Positions 12,301 to 22,641 of a stretch of DNA of 64,000 nucleotides are shown here, piece after piece. Every line of letters starts with the position of its first letter. Position 1 is the first letter of the stretch. Below the pieces are notes generated by a model. That model was not told where the DNA came from, did not search any database, and worked only from the letters and a program-made list of their open reading frames with translations. Source of the stretch: Paraspadella gotoi (Eukaryota; Chaetognatha); contig CM119267.1 of assembly GCA_051294375.1 (NCBI GenBank), positions 25,559,293 to 25,623,292 of the forward strand, given 5' to 3'. A program made the translations under genes and the position numbers.

Positions 12301-15300
12301 CGAATGAAGTTCCTCCGTCGCCTCTCTCGAGTCAAGGCCATCATTCGCGTCAACCAGATCGCCGCCACCTCGAGGTGCCACGCCCCTCGACGCAGCGACG
12401 CTACGGCGAAGACTCGCTTCTACGCAGTCACCACCACCGCCCGTCCGAAGAACCTCGACCTTCAGACGAATCTCTTTTCATCGACGAGACATTGCAGCCT
12501 CCACGACTCGAGGAGATTCTAAAAGTCGATGAGGAAAACTCTGAAATCCAGCGTCGTCATTCTCGTCCGCAACGAGATCCTTCGCACCAGCATCGCCATC
12601 TTTCGGAATCGCGCGATTTCGCTATTCCGCCCACGCCCTCTCCACCTCCTCGCCCTCCCACTCCTCCCTCTCCTTCTCCTCCTCTTCCTCCCCCGCCTCC
12701 TCGTCCGAGGAGAAGCTTGGATCGTTCCCCCTCCGCTTCCCCGCCGCCGATTCCTCGTCCGCCTCCTCCTCCCCCCGACACTCATCGGGCCTTGGTGCAT
12801 CAGCGATACAGCGCCTTGTCCAACCGGTAAATACGGGGAGGGTTGACAAGAAGGACGGAATCTAAATGCAGCCTGTATGAGTATTGGATTGAGTAATGGA
12901 TTAATTACTGAGAATAAAACTTCCTAAAACTGGAATCACTAATGATTAAATGTATAATTAAGACTGTCGGTAACGTGACCTGTGACCCTCAATAGATGAC
13001 AGATAGAGAGCTAGGTGGTACATGATTGACTAGTCTTATTTTTGAAGTTACCTGAAATAATTGTAGATTGTCAAAGTTGTATTAGTAAATCAAACAGTTG
13101 TTAAAATATTGCGTCTTACTCCCTTGAGATGGAATGTACTAAAATCTCGGCCTCCCTCTCGTCTCTCTTCCTTTGTTTATTCTACTTAGACAAAATGTTT
13201 ACAAAATAGGCGCTGAGTTCCTGGGAATCTATGAAATATTAAACTTTGGAACTGAGAAAATTTAGAGAGACAAAATTTGAACGAAAGTTAATTACTAAAT
13301 TGGAGGCTAATTAAAATATTACTAACAAGACATTATGATAATTGTAATAAGTAAATTATTCGTTATACGACTGCTGATTGAAACACAAAAAAAAACAATG
13401 TAAAATGACAATATTAAACCGCCAAGGTAATAGAATATCAAAATATGCTAATATGTAAATGAGATTGATGAAAAAGTGTGTTGAGAGATCAAAAGAGTGA
13501 ACAAATTTCTATACTTAGTAATAGACTTTAAATGGTATACGTTATGCCTAATTTTCTTCTCATTAGTTCATCGGCGTCGCCCTCTCCCCTCCCCCACCGC
13601 CTTTCACTCCGTGAGTTGGCGAGAGAGTTGAGCGACGGGGAACGCCACTCTCCGCGGATGTCATGTAACTTGGAACGGCTCGAAAACATCCCACTCAAGG
13701 ATTTTGATTTCGAAAAAATGACTTCAATGACTACGAATTCGGGAGGAGGTTCGCTCGATTAGCATTCAACGCCATCTCTAGGCGAAAAGTAATAATTTCT
13801 TTCTCTCGTTTCTCAGGTTCTTCCTCCAGGAAATCTGATCGTAAAGATTCAGGCATCAACTCCGATATGGATTCAGCTCGATCGAGGAAAGACAGAAAGG
13901 ATTCTAATGGCTGCGGCGGCGACGTCGGACTCTCTTCCGTTAAGGATTCAATATCTGAATCAGCGAGAAGAAAACTCGACCCCGGAAATGGAATCCTCGA
14001 CGATCCGAGCGAAGGAAGATCCTCAGACCCGTCCTTCCAACGGGATCAGTCGACCCAAGACGACGCCGCGGCGCCGCCTTCGGAAGCGCCAACGCTGCCA
14101 AAGAAGGAAAGGCGAAAGAGGAGCAGCAACGAAAAAATATCTTCTTTTGATTCGGGCGCCAGTTCCGGAGGCTGCGGCCCCGTCGGAGCGGAAGGCGAAA
14201 CTGGCGTCGATCTCGCCTGCGATCGTCGCCGAGAGGAACAAGGCGGCGATCTTAGACGTGTCGCCGCTCGGAACAACAATAAAAACCACAATATGCTGCG
14301 TTCCGACGAAGGCTTCGACCTTCGCTCGTCGGAAGCCGCTAGGCTTTTCGAGTCTTGCGTCGACGCCGCCCTGGAAGACCAAATGGCGGCGTCGTCTCGC
14401 GGCGCCGTCGATGCGGAAAGAAATCAACGCCGCGTCGATCGTCATTCTCATCAACCGATCCTTCGTCGACCGCGATCCGCCATCGCCATTCCAATCACTG
14501 CGGCCGCCGCCGCCTCCGTCTCTAAACCAAGAGCGGCGATTCCCGTCTTCCGCCAGCAGCGAAGTCGCGAGTCGCAGAGTTCGGACGGCGTCTCCGCCTC
14601 GAGTCAATCGCTTCGTCCGGCGGGCGGATCCACCACCGCCGCCTCCACTTCTTCCGCCTCCTCGTCACGAGCAGCAAGGACCGCCTTTTCGAGGTCTCTC
14701 CATTTTAGCTAATTCTTATTTACTATCTTCTTTTTATTAAATTAGATTAAAAACAAAAACTTTTATTTTTATTTTATACGATTATTTTCATTTTTATATA
14801 TTTATAAATAAAAAAGACATAAGTATATACAATTATACATAAACACTATTAAAAGCGTGAGGAAATGGAGGGAAAAATGTAGAAACAAGTAGAAACGAAA
14901 GAATGGTAGACTAAATATACGCAGGAGCAGGAAGATGATGATAATTAAAAGAGGAAGTGGAGAATGGGAGGGCAAGCAGATCTTCCTCTGGTAATGACTG
15001 AAAATTTGCTTGAGGGATATTGAAGGCGTGTAGAGGAAAATAATGGTATATTTAGGGGCAGGAGGAGGAGGAAAGAAGAGGAAGAAGAGAATTGGACGGC
15101 AGGCTAAATCCTCCTCTGATTTTTTTTTTCTGAAAAGAAAACAGAGCAAACAAATAATTGCGGGAATGGTTGAAAAAATATCTTATGTTGTGACGAATCC
15201 TAAATTCGCCTCCCGTATAGCTTGGTGAAACTCAGCTCGTCCCATTGGCTTGGACAGCTAAGTACTCGTTCACCAACCGTGAGTTCCGGGTTCAATCCCC

Positions 15301-16837
15301 TCATGGTCACGCTGGTTAAAGTGTGATGGTGTCGGCATAAACACGCCAGTGACATGGGGTGGTCACTGCAGGTCCAAAGCCCTGAGCGCCAGCTGTCGGG
15401 AGATGCCTCACACCCCAGGCATCACACATGTCCCTCCGTTGCCATAATGTCAACAATAAACATGAACAAAAAAGGAAAATAAAAAAGAAAAAGAGATCGG
15501 GAGATAAAGTTGAGCAACTCAATCACGGGACTTAGGGAAGCGAGCAGGTCCCCGTTCTCGCGCTGAAAGCAGACAGTATCTCAAAAAAGTGCTTAGACGT
15601 TTTGCCGATATTTAAGCCTGCATTCGTTGCTTTGAGTTTGGCGAAGTTTTTTAGGTTTGAGAAAGCAGCCAGGTCCCATGCCCCGAAGGTAGTAACAACC
15701 AAAGGGATGAAGTCAACGTCGGCCGGCAGTTTGCCTTCATACTTAGCATGTTTGGCCTTACGAGCTCGTTCCAGGGCATATGTGGGGTTGAGGATGGTAT
15801 GACCAAAACAGTCCTGGCGAAGGGGGGAGGTGACAGTACCATCATAAGCTGTGGTGGTCTTGTTTCGACATCTTTTCCAACCACGGATTGTGAAATCCCC
15901 AGGTCTGGAGGCATCATCCGCCAGGTTCCTTTCTTCTTTGGTGGGCGCAAGTAGGGCTGCTGAAGCAGTCGAGACAATGGCATCCCGAAGGAGGTTATGA
16001 CGGCGAATTTTGATTAGATATGGGGAACAACTGAGAAATAATTACGATAAGAATTTTTTTTCTCCGTCAGATTCTCAAGACAGATTTCATTTTTTTTTTT
16101 TTTTCAGATTCAATTCAGACGAAGGGTTCGGTGGGGAGCCACCTTCACGCGCCATGCCGAGCGTCAATCCAGAAATTCTCGTCGCGAATAACGAGGATGA
16201 CCTCAGCCTCGAAAAGCGGCGCTCTCTACCCGCCGCTGACTCATTCCACCGGCGCTCTTTCGATCGCTTCCCCGAACGGCGTTGTTTCGGCGTCGAGGAT
16301 TCGTCGCGATTCGATCCGCTGGATCCGTCGACCCTCGACGACGACGACAACGACGATGATCGTCGTCGACGCCACCATTCGGCGTTGGCGTCTTCCGTTC
16401 CCGCCGCTCTTCCTCTCCACACCGCTCCATCCCGCTCTCAAAATCTAGTCGATCCTCCTCTTCCTCCCCCTCCCCCGCAACACCTTATAGTGCAATCGTC
16501 TCGTCGTTCGACTTATCACCGTCACAATAGTCACAATAATATCAATCATCATCATCGTCGTCGTCGTCAGGACGAGGATCGTTTCTCTCGTCTCCGACCT
16601 GAGGCCGCCATCGACGGGAGCCCCTCTTCCTCCTCCCCCTTCGTCTCCTCCTCCTCGTCGTCGTCTCGTCGTCCTCCTCAGCTGATCAACGGTTACACGT
16701 CCACTTATCTATTGGACGAGAGCGCCGACGATGAAGGCGCAGGCGCGGCTTCGAATTGGCGGCGACCGGCAGGGTTCTCAGGGGGCGGCGGCAGCGGCGC
16801 TCCTGATTTCGCCTGGACGCGATCCATGGATTTGTGA
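3336..16837 (+). CDS. RSKR: RSKR (SGK494)-like AGC serine/threonine kinase with long disordered tail
   Basis: Twelve exons join in frame: 3336-3400, 4282-4516, 6826-6909, 6995-7096, 7161-7497, 7573-7670, 11456-11575, 11774-11868, 11945-12826, 13567-13748, 13817-14693 and 16108-16837, giving 1268 residues. The start MGNVDS fits an N-myristoylation signal, so membrane attachment is likely. The kinase domain spans about residues 101-378: glycine loop SRGAFGNV, ATP lysine in LAMK (128), catalytic YRDMKMEN (Asp 223), DFG at 241-243 and the activation segment TICGTLQYMAPE. The HRD histidine is Tyr here. The RSKR/RPS6KL1 group is the best match; choosing RSKR over RPS6KL1 is my judgement. Residues 379-1268 are low-complexity Pro, Ser, Arg, His and Asp, unlike the roughly 400-residue vertebrate protein. 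Introns carry several transposons. Confidence is high for the kinase and moderate for the exact tail. Confidence 0.85.
4606..4706 (+). repeat. (GTCC)n-rich simple repeat in RSKR intron 2
   Basis: Imperfect CCGTCCGTC/TCCTTCCGTC repeats follow an AT-rich segment (TGTCACTTGTCAGAACATC). The same combination recurs at 26040-26150 and, inverted, near 40840-40960, so the simple repeat is part of a dispersed element. Confidence 0.8.
5212..6560 (+). repeat. Dispersed repeat copies in RSKR intron 2
   Basis: The 5212-5660 part is a diverged copy of 1420-1800. The 6340-6560 part resembles 1830-2030 (CCGGAAAAATCTT-like text followed by GTCCGATT/GGTCGGATT and a cell-like CTGGCTT..GT ending). The material between is AT-rich and unassigned. 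Confidence 0.5.
7761..11177 (+). mobile_element. TCGTCGCAATCGC-ended repeat, copy with nested insertions (RSKR intron 6)
   Basis: It begins with GCAATCGCTTTGCGTTTGCGACGAT and ends at 11164-11177 with CGATTGCGACGAT, as in the copies at 42796-44483 and 52722-53788. The shared interior includes GTATGAAGCTGAAAATTTAT, ATGTTTTGTTTACGTTTTATC and pyrimidine/CTGCTG-rich tracts. It is expanded to 3.4 kb by a MITE at 8050-8596, pyrimidine microsatellites (8840-8960) and unassigned AT-rich DNA (9110-10800). No transposase is seen. Confidence 0.65.
8050..8596. mobile_element. Tc1/mariner-type MITE with TA target duplication
   Basis: A 547 bp element bounded by inverted repeats of about 31 bp with two mismatches, starting CAGGGGTGGGACC at the left and ending GGTCCCACCCCTG at the right. 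TA flanks both ends (8048-8049 and 8597-8598). Related host repeats at 43065-43085 and 53225-53245 show the uninterrupted TTAATTA-ATGT context, which serves as an empty site. It has no coding capacity, so a related transposase elsewhere must have mobilised it (inference). Confidence 0.85.
11210..11404 (+). mobile_element. SINE family A, internally deleted copy
   Basis: It matches the fuller copy at 15189-15446: a 5' hairpin GCGAATCCTAAATTCGC, then TGGTGAAACTCAGCTCGTCCC, a tRNA-like internal-promoter region, and the 3' block GCCAGCTGTCGGGAGAT..CATCACACATGT. The central CCAGTGAC..GTCACTG block is missing. It lies just upstream of RSKR exon 7. Confidence 0.75.
15120..16004 (-). mobile_element. 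5'-truncated copy of PHD-RT-endonuclease retroelement
   Basis: It is colinear with 60807-61460 and in the same orientation. On the minus strand it ends in a poly(A) run (poly(T) at 15120-15129 on +). It breaks off abruptly at about 16004, where the other copy continues towards the reverse transcriptase. A reading frame stays open from 16004 to the stop at 15532 and carries RPGDFTIRGW, then DGTVTSPL, then KAKHAKYEG and FIPLVVTTFGAWD, the pattern I read as a PD-(D/E)XK-like nuclease. 5' truncation plus a poly(A) end is what target-primed reverse transcription leaves. A SINE interrupts its 3' UTR. No clear target duplication is visible. Confidence 0.8.
15189..15446 (+). mobile_element. SINE family A, full copy nested in retroelement tail
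   Basis: A 258 bp insertion with a 4 bp duplication ATGT at 15185-15188 and 15447-15450. The other retroelement copy (60870-60885) reads straight through TCTTATGTCAACAATAAAC, giving the empty site. The 5' part starts with a hairpin. It contains an A-box-like TAGCTTGGTGAAACTCAG and a B-box-like GGGTTCAATCCCC, so a tRNA-derived pol III promoter is likely. The 3' half (15345-15446) is shared with family B at 25006. Confidence 0.85.
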
Positions 16838-17043
16838 TACGAAATTTTGATTTTTTCCTTTGTTTTTCTTTTTTTTATTGGTCACTATTTTTTGGTTTTT
16901 TGTTGTTTTTTTTTTTTTTTTGTTAATTTAAGTTTTGAAAACAAAATTTGCTTGCCGGTTTGAAGTAAAAAAAAATGTTTGCGACGTAGTTTGGGAATTA
17001 AATCATCGAAGAATCTCAGCGCCTCTCTCTCTCTCTCTCTGTC

Positions 17044-17050
17044 TATATAA
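17044..17050 (+). promoter_or_regulatory. TATA-like box
   Basis: TATATAA directly follows a CT run. It is about 590 bp before the ARPC1 ATG, so it would serve that gene only with a long or spliced 5' UTR. Such sites occur by chance in AT-rich DNA. Confidence 0.2.
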
Positions 17051-17188
17051 GCATCTCGTTAAATGTCTGGATGTCTAACCCTTCCTTTAAAAAAACAAAC
17101 AAAAATGTTCTCATTTTAATCTCACTTTATTTTCCTGGTTTCTTACATCGTACTGCGCTTGTTATCCCTCTTACAAAACCAATCGAAA

Positions 17189-17194
17189 AATAAA
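17189..17194 (+). terminator. Candidate polyadenylation signal for RSKR
   Basis: AATAAA lies 352 bp after the RSKR stop; a second AATAAA lies at 17395-17400. Either could end the transcript. Confidence 0.35.
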
Positions 17195-17637
17195 AACCAA
17201 ATTAACAAATTAATCTACTTCTGAGCTTAAAATCGACTGCTTCGGATTGAATCTTTTTACACTTTACATTCGGTTTTTTGCTATTTATTTATTTCTATGG
17301 GATTAGAATTTAGAAGAAAACAAGTCGATTATTATCGAGCAATGATTAGTCAAATGTTTACAGTGATTGAATAATGTATATTTATTTGGAATTTAATAAA
17401 TAAATAAATTTGTTTGAATGAATGTTGATCGCCAATTAGTTTGATTCCTCGTTACTAATTTAACATTCCACCAAAACAGAAAAGTATTATGTCGCTAGAA
17501 TCCGCGACGATGTTTCTTGAGTGACTTGAGAAAAGGCAGCGATAAAAACTGAAATAAAGAAGCAGCGAAATAAAACACACTAAAAAAGGGGCGAGCTCAA
17601 CCTCAGCACAAAAACTCGCCATTTTGGAAAGAAAAAA

Positions 17638-19307
17638 ATGACAGAATCGTTCAGTTTCGGCGTGGAGCCCATCACCTGCCACGCGTGGAGTCCAGACGGG
17701 CGTCAGCTGGCCATTTCCCAGAACTCCAAGCGAATACAAATCCTCGATCGCGCGGGAAAAGGGTGGACGGTGGCCCACTCCTTGACCGAGCACACTGACC
17801 GAGTGGCCAGTTTAGATTGGGGCAGCAAGACCAACAGAATTCTTTCGGCAGGAGCGGATAGGAACGCTTTCGTGTGGACCTGCGTGGATGGTAAACGTTT
17901 TAAATAGTTGTATAATGTAGTGCATGATATCTACCGTTTATTATGGTATTGTCAACTTTTATTAACTGTATTCATTACACAACTTACACTCTTGTCAAGG
18001 CGAGTGGCGTCCAATGCTTGTCGTCCTCCGGTTAGGGCGTGCCGCCACCTGCGTCAAATGGTCACCGCTGGAGAACAAATTTGCCGTTGGTTCGGGTCAG
18101 TTGCGTAATTCTGGGTCAGATTTGGCTCAAGACCGCCAGCCTAATTTTCTCTTCATTCTCAGGAGCCAAACTGGTCGCCGTCTGCTACTACGATCAAGAT
18201 CAAGACTTTTGGGTGGCGAAACACATTAAGAAGAACATTCGGTCCACCATCACTTCGCTCGACTGGCATCCCAATAACATCCTCGTCGCCGCCGGCTGCA
18301 CGGACTTCAGAGCCAGGATATTCTCTGGGTGAGATGGATTAAAGTCGGAGTATCAAATGGTCTTTAAAAGAGTTGGCTCCGTTTTTAGAGAAAAAAGATC
18401 GTTTTTGAATCCTCAAGTAGTCTCTACCCCTTTTCCCATTTACGTACACTTTTAGATTTACGCATGTTTCTCATTCTCAGTTACGTAAAGGAGATAGAGG
18501 ATAAGCCTGAACCGACTCCCTGGGGATCTCGAATGCCTTTTGGTCAGGAGATGGATTCGTTCTCCAACGGCGGCGGCGGGTGGGTCCACGCCGTCGCCTT
18601 CTCTCCCTCGGGCGATAAACTCGCTTGGGTTGGTCACGACTCATCCGTCTCAGTCGTGGACGCCGCCAACGGGAGCAAGATGACCACGGGTCAGGTTTAA
18701 TTTATATGAATTGGAATATTTAATTTTTATTGTGACGATGGGACGTTTTCTTTCTTTCTGCAGTCAAGACTCGCCAGCTGCCTTTTCTCCGCTGCCTTTG
18801 GATAACCGAAGCTTCCCTCGTCGCCGCCGGTCACGACAACTGCCCCATCGTGTTTCGCCACGACGCCGCCGCCGGTGAGGTCGCCTTCGTCGAACGCCTT
18901 GACATTCCCAAAACGACCGGCGCCACAAAGACCGACGCCATGAAGATGTTCCAGAACATGGACAAGAGAGGAGGAGGGGTCTGCGATGAGGTGAGATGTT
19001 TGAAAATATTTTTACTACTTATCGTAAGTCGAATGTCGCAGATAGAAAGACCGACACTCAAATGTGTTATGGAGTTGCTTCGCGAGTACTCGCGGCGCAA
19101 ATAAATACATGATTTTTTCTCCGCTCTCAGTTCGCTTCGAAGTTGTCGACCATCCATCAGAACACGGTAACGGGTCTCGGCCTCGTCGCCGGCGCCGGCG
19201 CCACGACCGCCGCCGCCCGCGTCTCCACGACGGGCAAAGACGGGCAACTCGTCGTCTGGAACCTCAAATCACTGGAGGCGTCGATCGCTCAACTCAGCAT
19301 CGCCTGA
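17638..19307 (+). CDS. ARPC1: ARPC1, WD40 subunit of the Arp2/3 complex
   Basis: Six exons (17638-17890, 18000-18095, 18163-18328, 18481-18689, 18764-18990, 19131-19307) encode 375 residues, close to the family's usual 370. It is a seven-bladed propeller that scaffolds Arp2/3, which nucleates branched actin at the cell cortex and on endosomes. Recognisable ARPC1 signatures include [10 protein letters not shown] near the start, [56 protein letters not shown] and the terminal VTGLGLVAG and [13 protein letters not shown]. The insert between blades 6 and 7 ([11 protein letters not shown]) is also typical. Every splice junction restores the frame. Confidence 0.96.
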
Positions 19308-22300
19308 AACGGAGGCAAAGACAGAGGCATTGGGGTTGATCGCGAGGATCAATTGATCAGGGTGCTGGTTATTGGTCGGGATTTTTAAACCAAGATAATT
19401 GCTTATTTGTTTATTTTAAGTACAATTCCGTCGTTTAAGTTTTGTGTCGGTAATGATTTTTTGTTAAATTTTATTCCTTATAAATCACCAGATGCCTATC
19501 GGTACGATTCGTCCAATTTTTTTCACCCATTTTGGATTCGTGGCGGATTTTTTTATGACGTATTTTTTACTAATAGGCCAATCGTCATTTATTTCCCTAC
19601 CTGTAGCCTAATTTATATTAATTTTTGAATAATGTTTTTAAGGTGCCCCACCTTGTTCCTTAGCATCTTTTTACCTCGTTTCAACACCGTACTCCCTTTC
19701 CTCCACAACGTGCTCGTTTTTTATTCCGTATATTTCTCGGAAATGCTGATCCCGCTGGTCCCTTCTTCCCCTCAATCTAAAGGGTGATTGGGTGATAATC
19801 TAATCTTAGGCCTCCGCATATTTTCATTTATTTTTTTCCTTTTTTTTTCGATCAATATCGATGGTGACCGTCGCCGCAGTGATATTCCTTCCAATAAAAG
19901 CCGTTTGTAATTAATTTTATTTTTCCAAATATAATTTTTTTTAACATTCTTAACATTATAAATAACTTCACGATTCCACGATTTTTTTTCTAATCGATTC
20001 CACTTAACTTCCTTGACACTCCACACTTTTCTATTTCCGATTTGTTGTCTACAAAAAACAATATAATACGGCTCAGGCTGTTTTCGTAAAACAACAGCAA
20101 AGTAAATTTCGTTGTGTTGAAACTAGTCCCAAATTTTTTTCCGTTCGTTGCGACGATAAATTAGAAAAATTAACGACTCTTTCGTTGAATTATTGTTGAT
20201 TTTACATTTAACCTTTTTTTGGTTTCGCCAATCGCAAATATTCCATTTGAAATAAAAAAGGAACCGTAAATAGAAACCTCGTCCTTATTTCTTTTTGTCG
20301 CAAAAGCGATGTTTTGCGACATTAAAATACTTACGATTAAATGGAAATTAGGTTAATTAAACGAAAACGCGTATTTTGAATCATTTTTTCCGTCGAATTA
20401 CAGATGCGAGAAAGAAAGAGAATGGTGGACTTATGAGTCAGACTGTTCGCTCTCCATGACGCTGCAAACTTTCCTAATGAAATGGAATTTTCTAGCATAA
20501 TTCGTGGTAATCTGCACTTGTCCATTTTAATAAAATTTTTATGAGGGAGTGTTCAGTACTAATCAGTGATGACTGATTATTAGAGTGGAGCACTGGGGAA
20601 CATATATTTTATTTGAGTGAATAAACAAGGATATTTAGACGTGAGATAGTATGATTAAAGAGTATAAAAAATATTTTGCTTATATTGTTTGGGGAATAGT
20701 ATCATTAATTACAATATATTTATAGTAATATCCTTATCAAACTTTAAATTTTTTAAATCTTTTTTTTATATTTTTATTAAAGATTCTGATTCTTCGTAAA
20801 AAGTTTGATCAAAAATATAAAATATGTTATTAAAAATGTTATTAAAAATAGAAAAAAAGGGTAAATTCTCTACTTTTTACGCTTTGTAGTAAAAACTATT
20901 ATATGATGAAACGTTTTGGTCATTTTTCTCAGCTTTATTCTAAAAATATCATGTAACATATTTTACAAAAGATTTTCAGTTTTTTCCGGCGAATCCGAAA
21001 CTTCTGAAAATTAAAAAAAATATGATTTTATAAGGATATTACTATAAAGAAAATTGAATAAATGATACTGTTATGCAATTTTTTTAAAACGGTTTAATTA
21101 TTTTTTATTACATATACAAAGGCAGCAAAAAATATAGTTCCATCGTTCAATCTTTTCATCACTTCTCCCTACTGATTATGTCATCTTGATTATTGTTGGT
21201 TGTAACAAACTTCGATCAAATCGCTCAAACTTCTTCATGGCTAATCTTGAAACCAATGACACCATCTACTAGACGTTTAACCAAATCTGAACATTGCTTT
21301 CCTTAGGGTAGTGCGGGATAATTCGGAACACTTTTGGAAGTAATCAAATTTTTCACATAGTAAATTTATTTTTAAAAAAAAATTTTCTGGTGATATATCT
21401 AGGAAAGTGTCCCCGCTACAGGATGATGTATTCATTTTTCTCGTGCGGCCCCTAGGGGTCGCATTTTTTAAAAAAATAGAAAAGTGTTTCGTTTTACCCC
21501 ACCCTGGGGTAAAACGGAACACTTAATAAATTATGTATAATTTTTTATAATATTACAAAAAATAATAACTAAAACACTATTATTAAGAGCATAGAGCCTT
21601 TCATTAATGTTTTATTTATAAAAAATTGAAAATCTTATATTTTTAGCTGCTTAAAATGATTTTTAATACCATGTTCTCAGTTTTGCAAAATTATTGAATG
21701 ACCATAGATAACAAATTGAAATATATTTTTTATTTATATTATTTTTGACTGAGTTTTTTATTTCCTTCCATTCCTGCATTTTGTCCCCAACTTCCTTTTC
21801 AATTAATATTGGTTTTTTTCCCTTTTTTATTTCCAATGTTATTTTTTCTTATTCTTTTTATTTATCATTTATATTATCTTTAGAAATTTAGCTTATTTTT
21901 TATTTTCTTTTCAAAATATTTTTATTCATATTATTTTTATATTAATTTCATCTTAATTTTTTCTTTTGCTAATTTTTTAACCATATTTAGGCGTTAAATT
22001 CCATTCCAAACTTTTGTAACTTTTTTATTGCTAAAAATAGATTTTTTTACTGTATTATTAATAGTATAATATTTTTTTCCATCTAATTATATAACAAATG
22101 TTGCAAACTCTTATTATTACTGAGTAAATTATCACTAACAATTTATAAAAAGCATATTAGGTAACACAGAATACTTACTTTAGAGGTGTTCCATTTTACC
22201 TCAATTTAATTGTAGCTATGTAAAAAATAATTGAATTATTTTTTCGAAATAATCTATACAATAACTAAAAAATAGTCTCGTCTATCAGATATTAATATTC

Positions 22301-22641
22301 CATAGTCATATTATGTCAAATATGACTGTGACAGAAGCTTGAAAACGACTACTCAAAGACGAAATTTGACAAGCAGCTTTGAAATTGTTGCTGCAGCTGC
22401 TGTAGCAGCAGCCAAATGCTGTAACTGCTGTAATGGAAAGTCAAATTGGTTAAATATTAAATGAACCAAGAAAAATTATAAAATATCTATACACAATTTT
22501 TTTTATTTCATTTTATATGTCAGTGTTCCGAATTACCCCTGTTCCGAATTACCCCGCACTACCTTAATTAAAAGGTTAACTACAACAGCAACAACCAAAA
22601 AAATGCCGAGAGTCGAATTCTAGAGATATAAGGGAATCGCG
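19308..22641. other. Spacer between ARPC1 and the coiled-coil gene
   Basis: AT-rich, with no credible exon on either strand. It contains the TIR element at 21306-22564. The 60-80 bp before the next ATG are more balanced in composition and may be 5' UTR. Confidence 0.6.
21306..22564. mobile_element. 1.26 kb TIR element, non-coding
   Basis: The left end GGTAGTGCGGGATAATTCGG at 21307 is mirrored by CCGAATTACCCCGCACTACC at 22545-22564, with a partial second copy of the right repeat just inside it (22520-22540). It contains a hairpin at 21444-21463, a long palindrome at 21484-21522 with TTTTACCCCA/TGGGGTAAAA arms, and a CTG/CAG-rich patch at 22390-22435. No transposase frame is present, so it is non-autonomous. 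A deleted relative is at 2045-2312. TTA next to both ends is a possible target duplication. Confidence 0.75.

Larger units (their letters stand above)
16838..17637. other. Spacer between RSKR and ARPC1
   Basis: This AT-rich DNA holds poly-T stretches, a short CT run (17024-17040), and the 3' end of RSKR plus the promoter of ARPC1 by position. Candidate AATAAA signals and one TATA-like site are listed separately. No gene is seen. Confidence 0.6.

Noticed and set aside
12519-12849. Minus-strand and alternate frames within RSKR exon 9
   Set aside because: They are shadows of Pro/Arg-rich codons. Only the plus frame connects to the kinase and to exon 10.
15602-15983. Plus-strand and off-frame ORFs around 15.6-16.0 kb as genes
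   Set aside because: They overlap the minus-strand retroelement nuclease frame and are repeated only because the element is.
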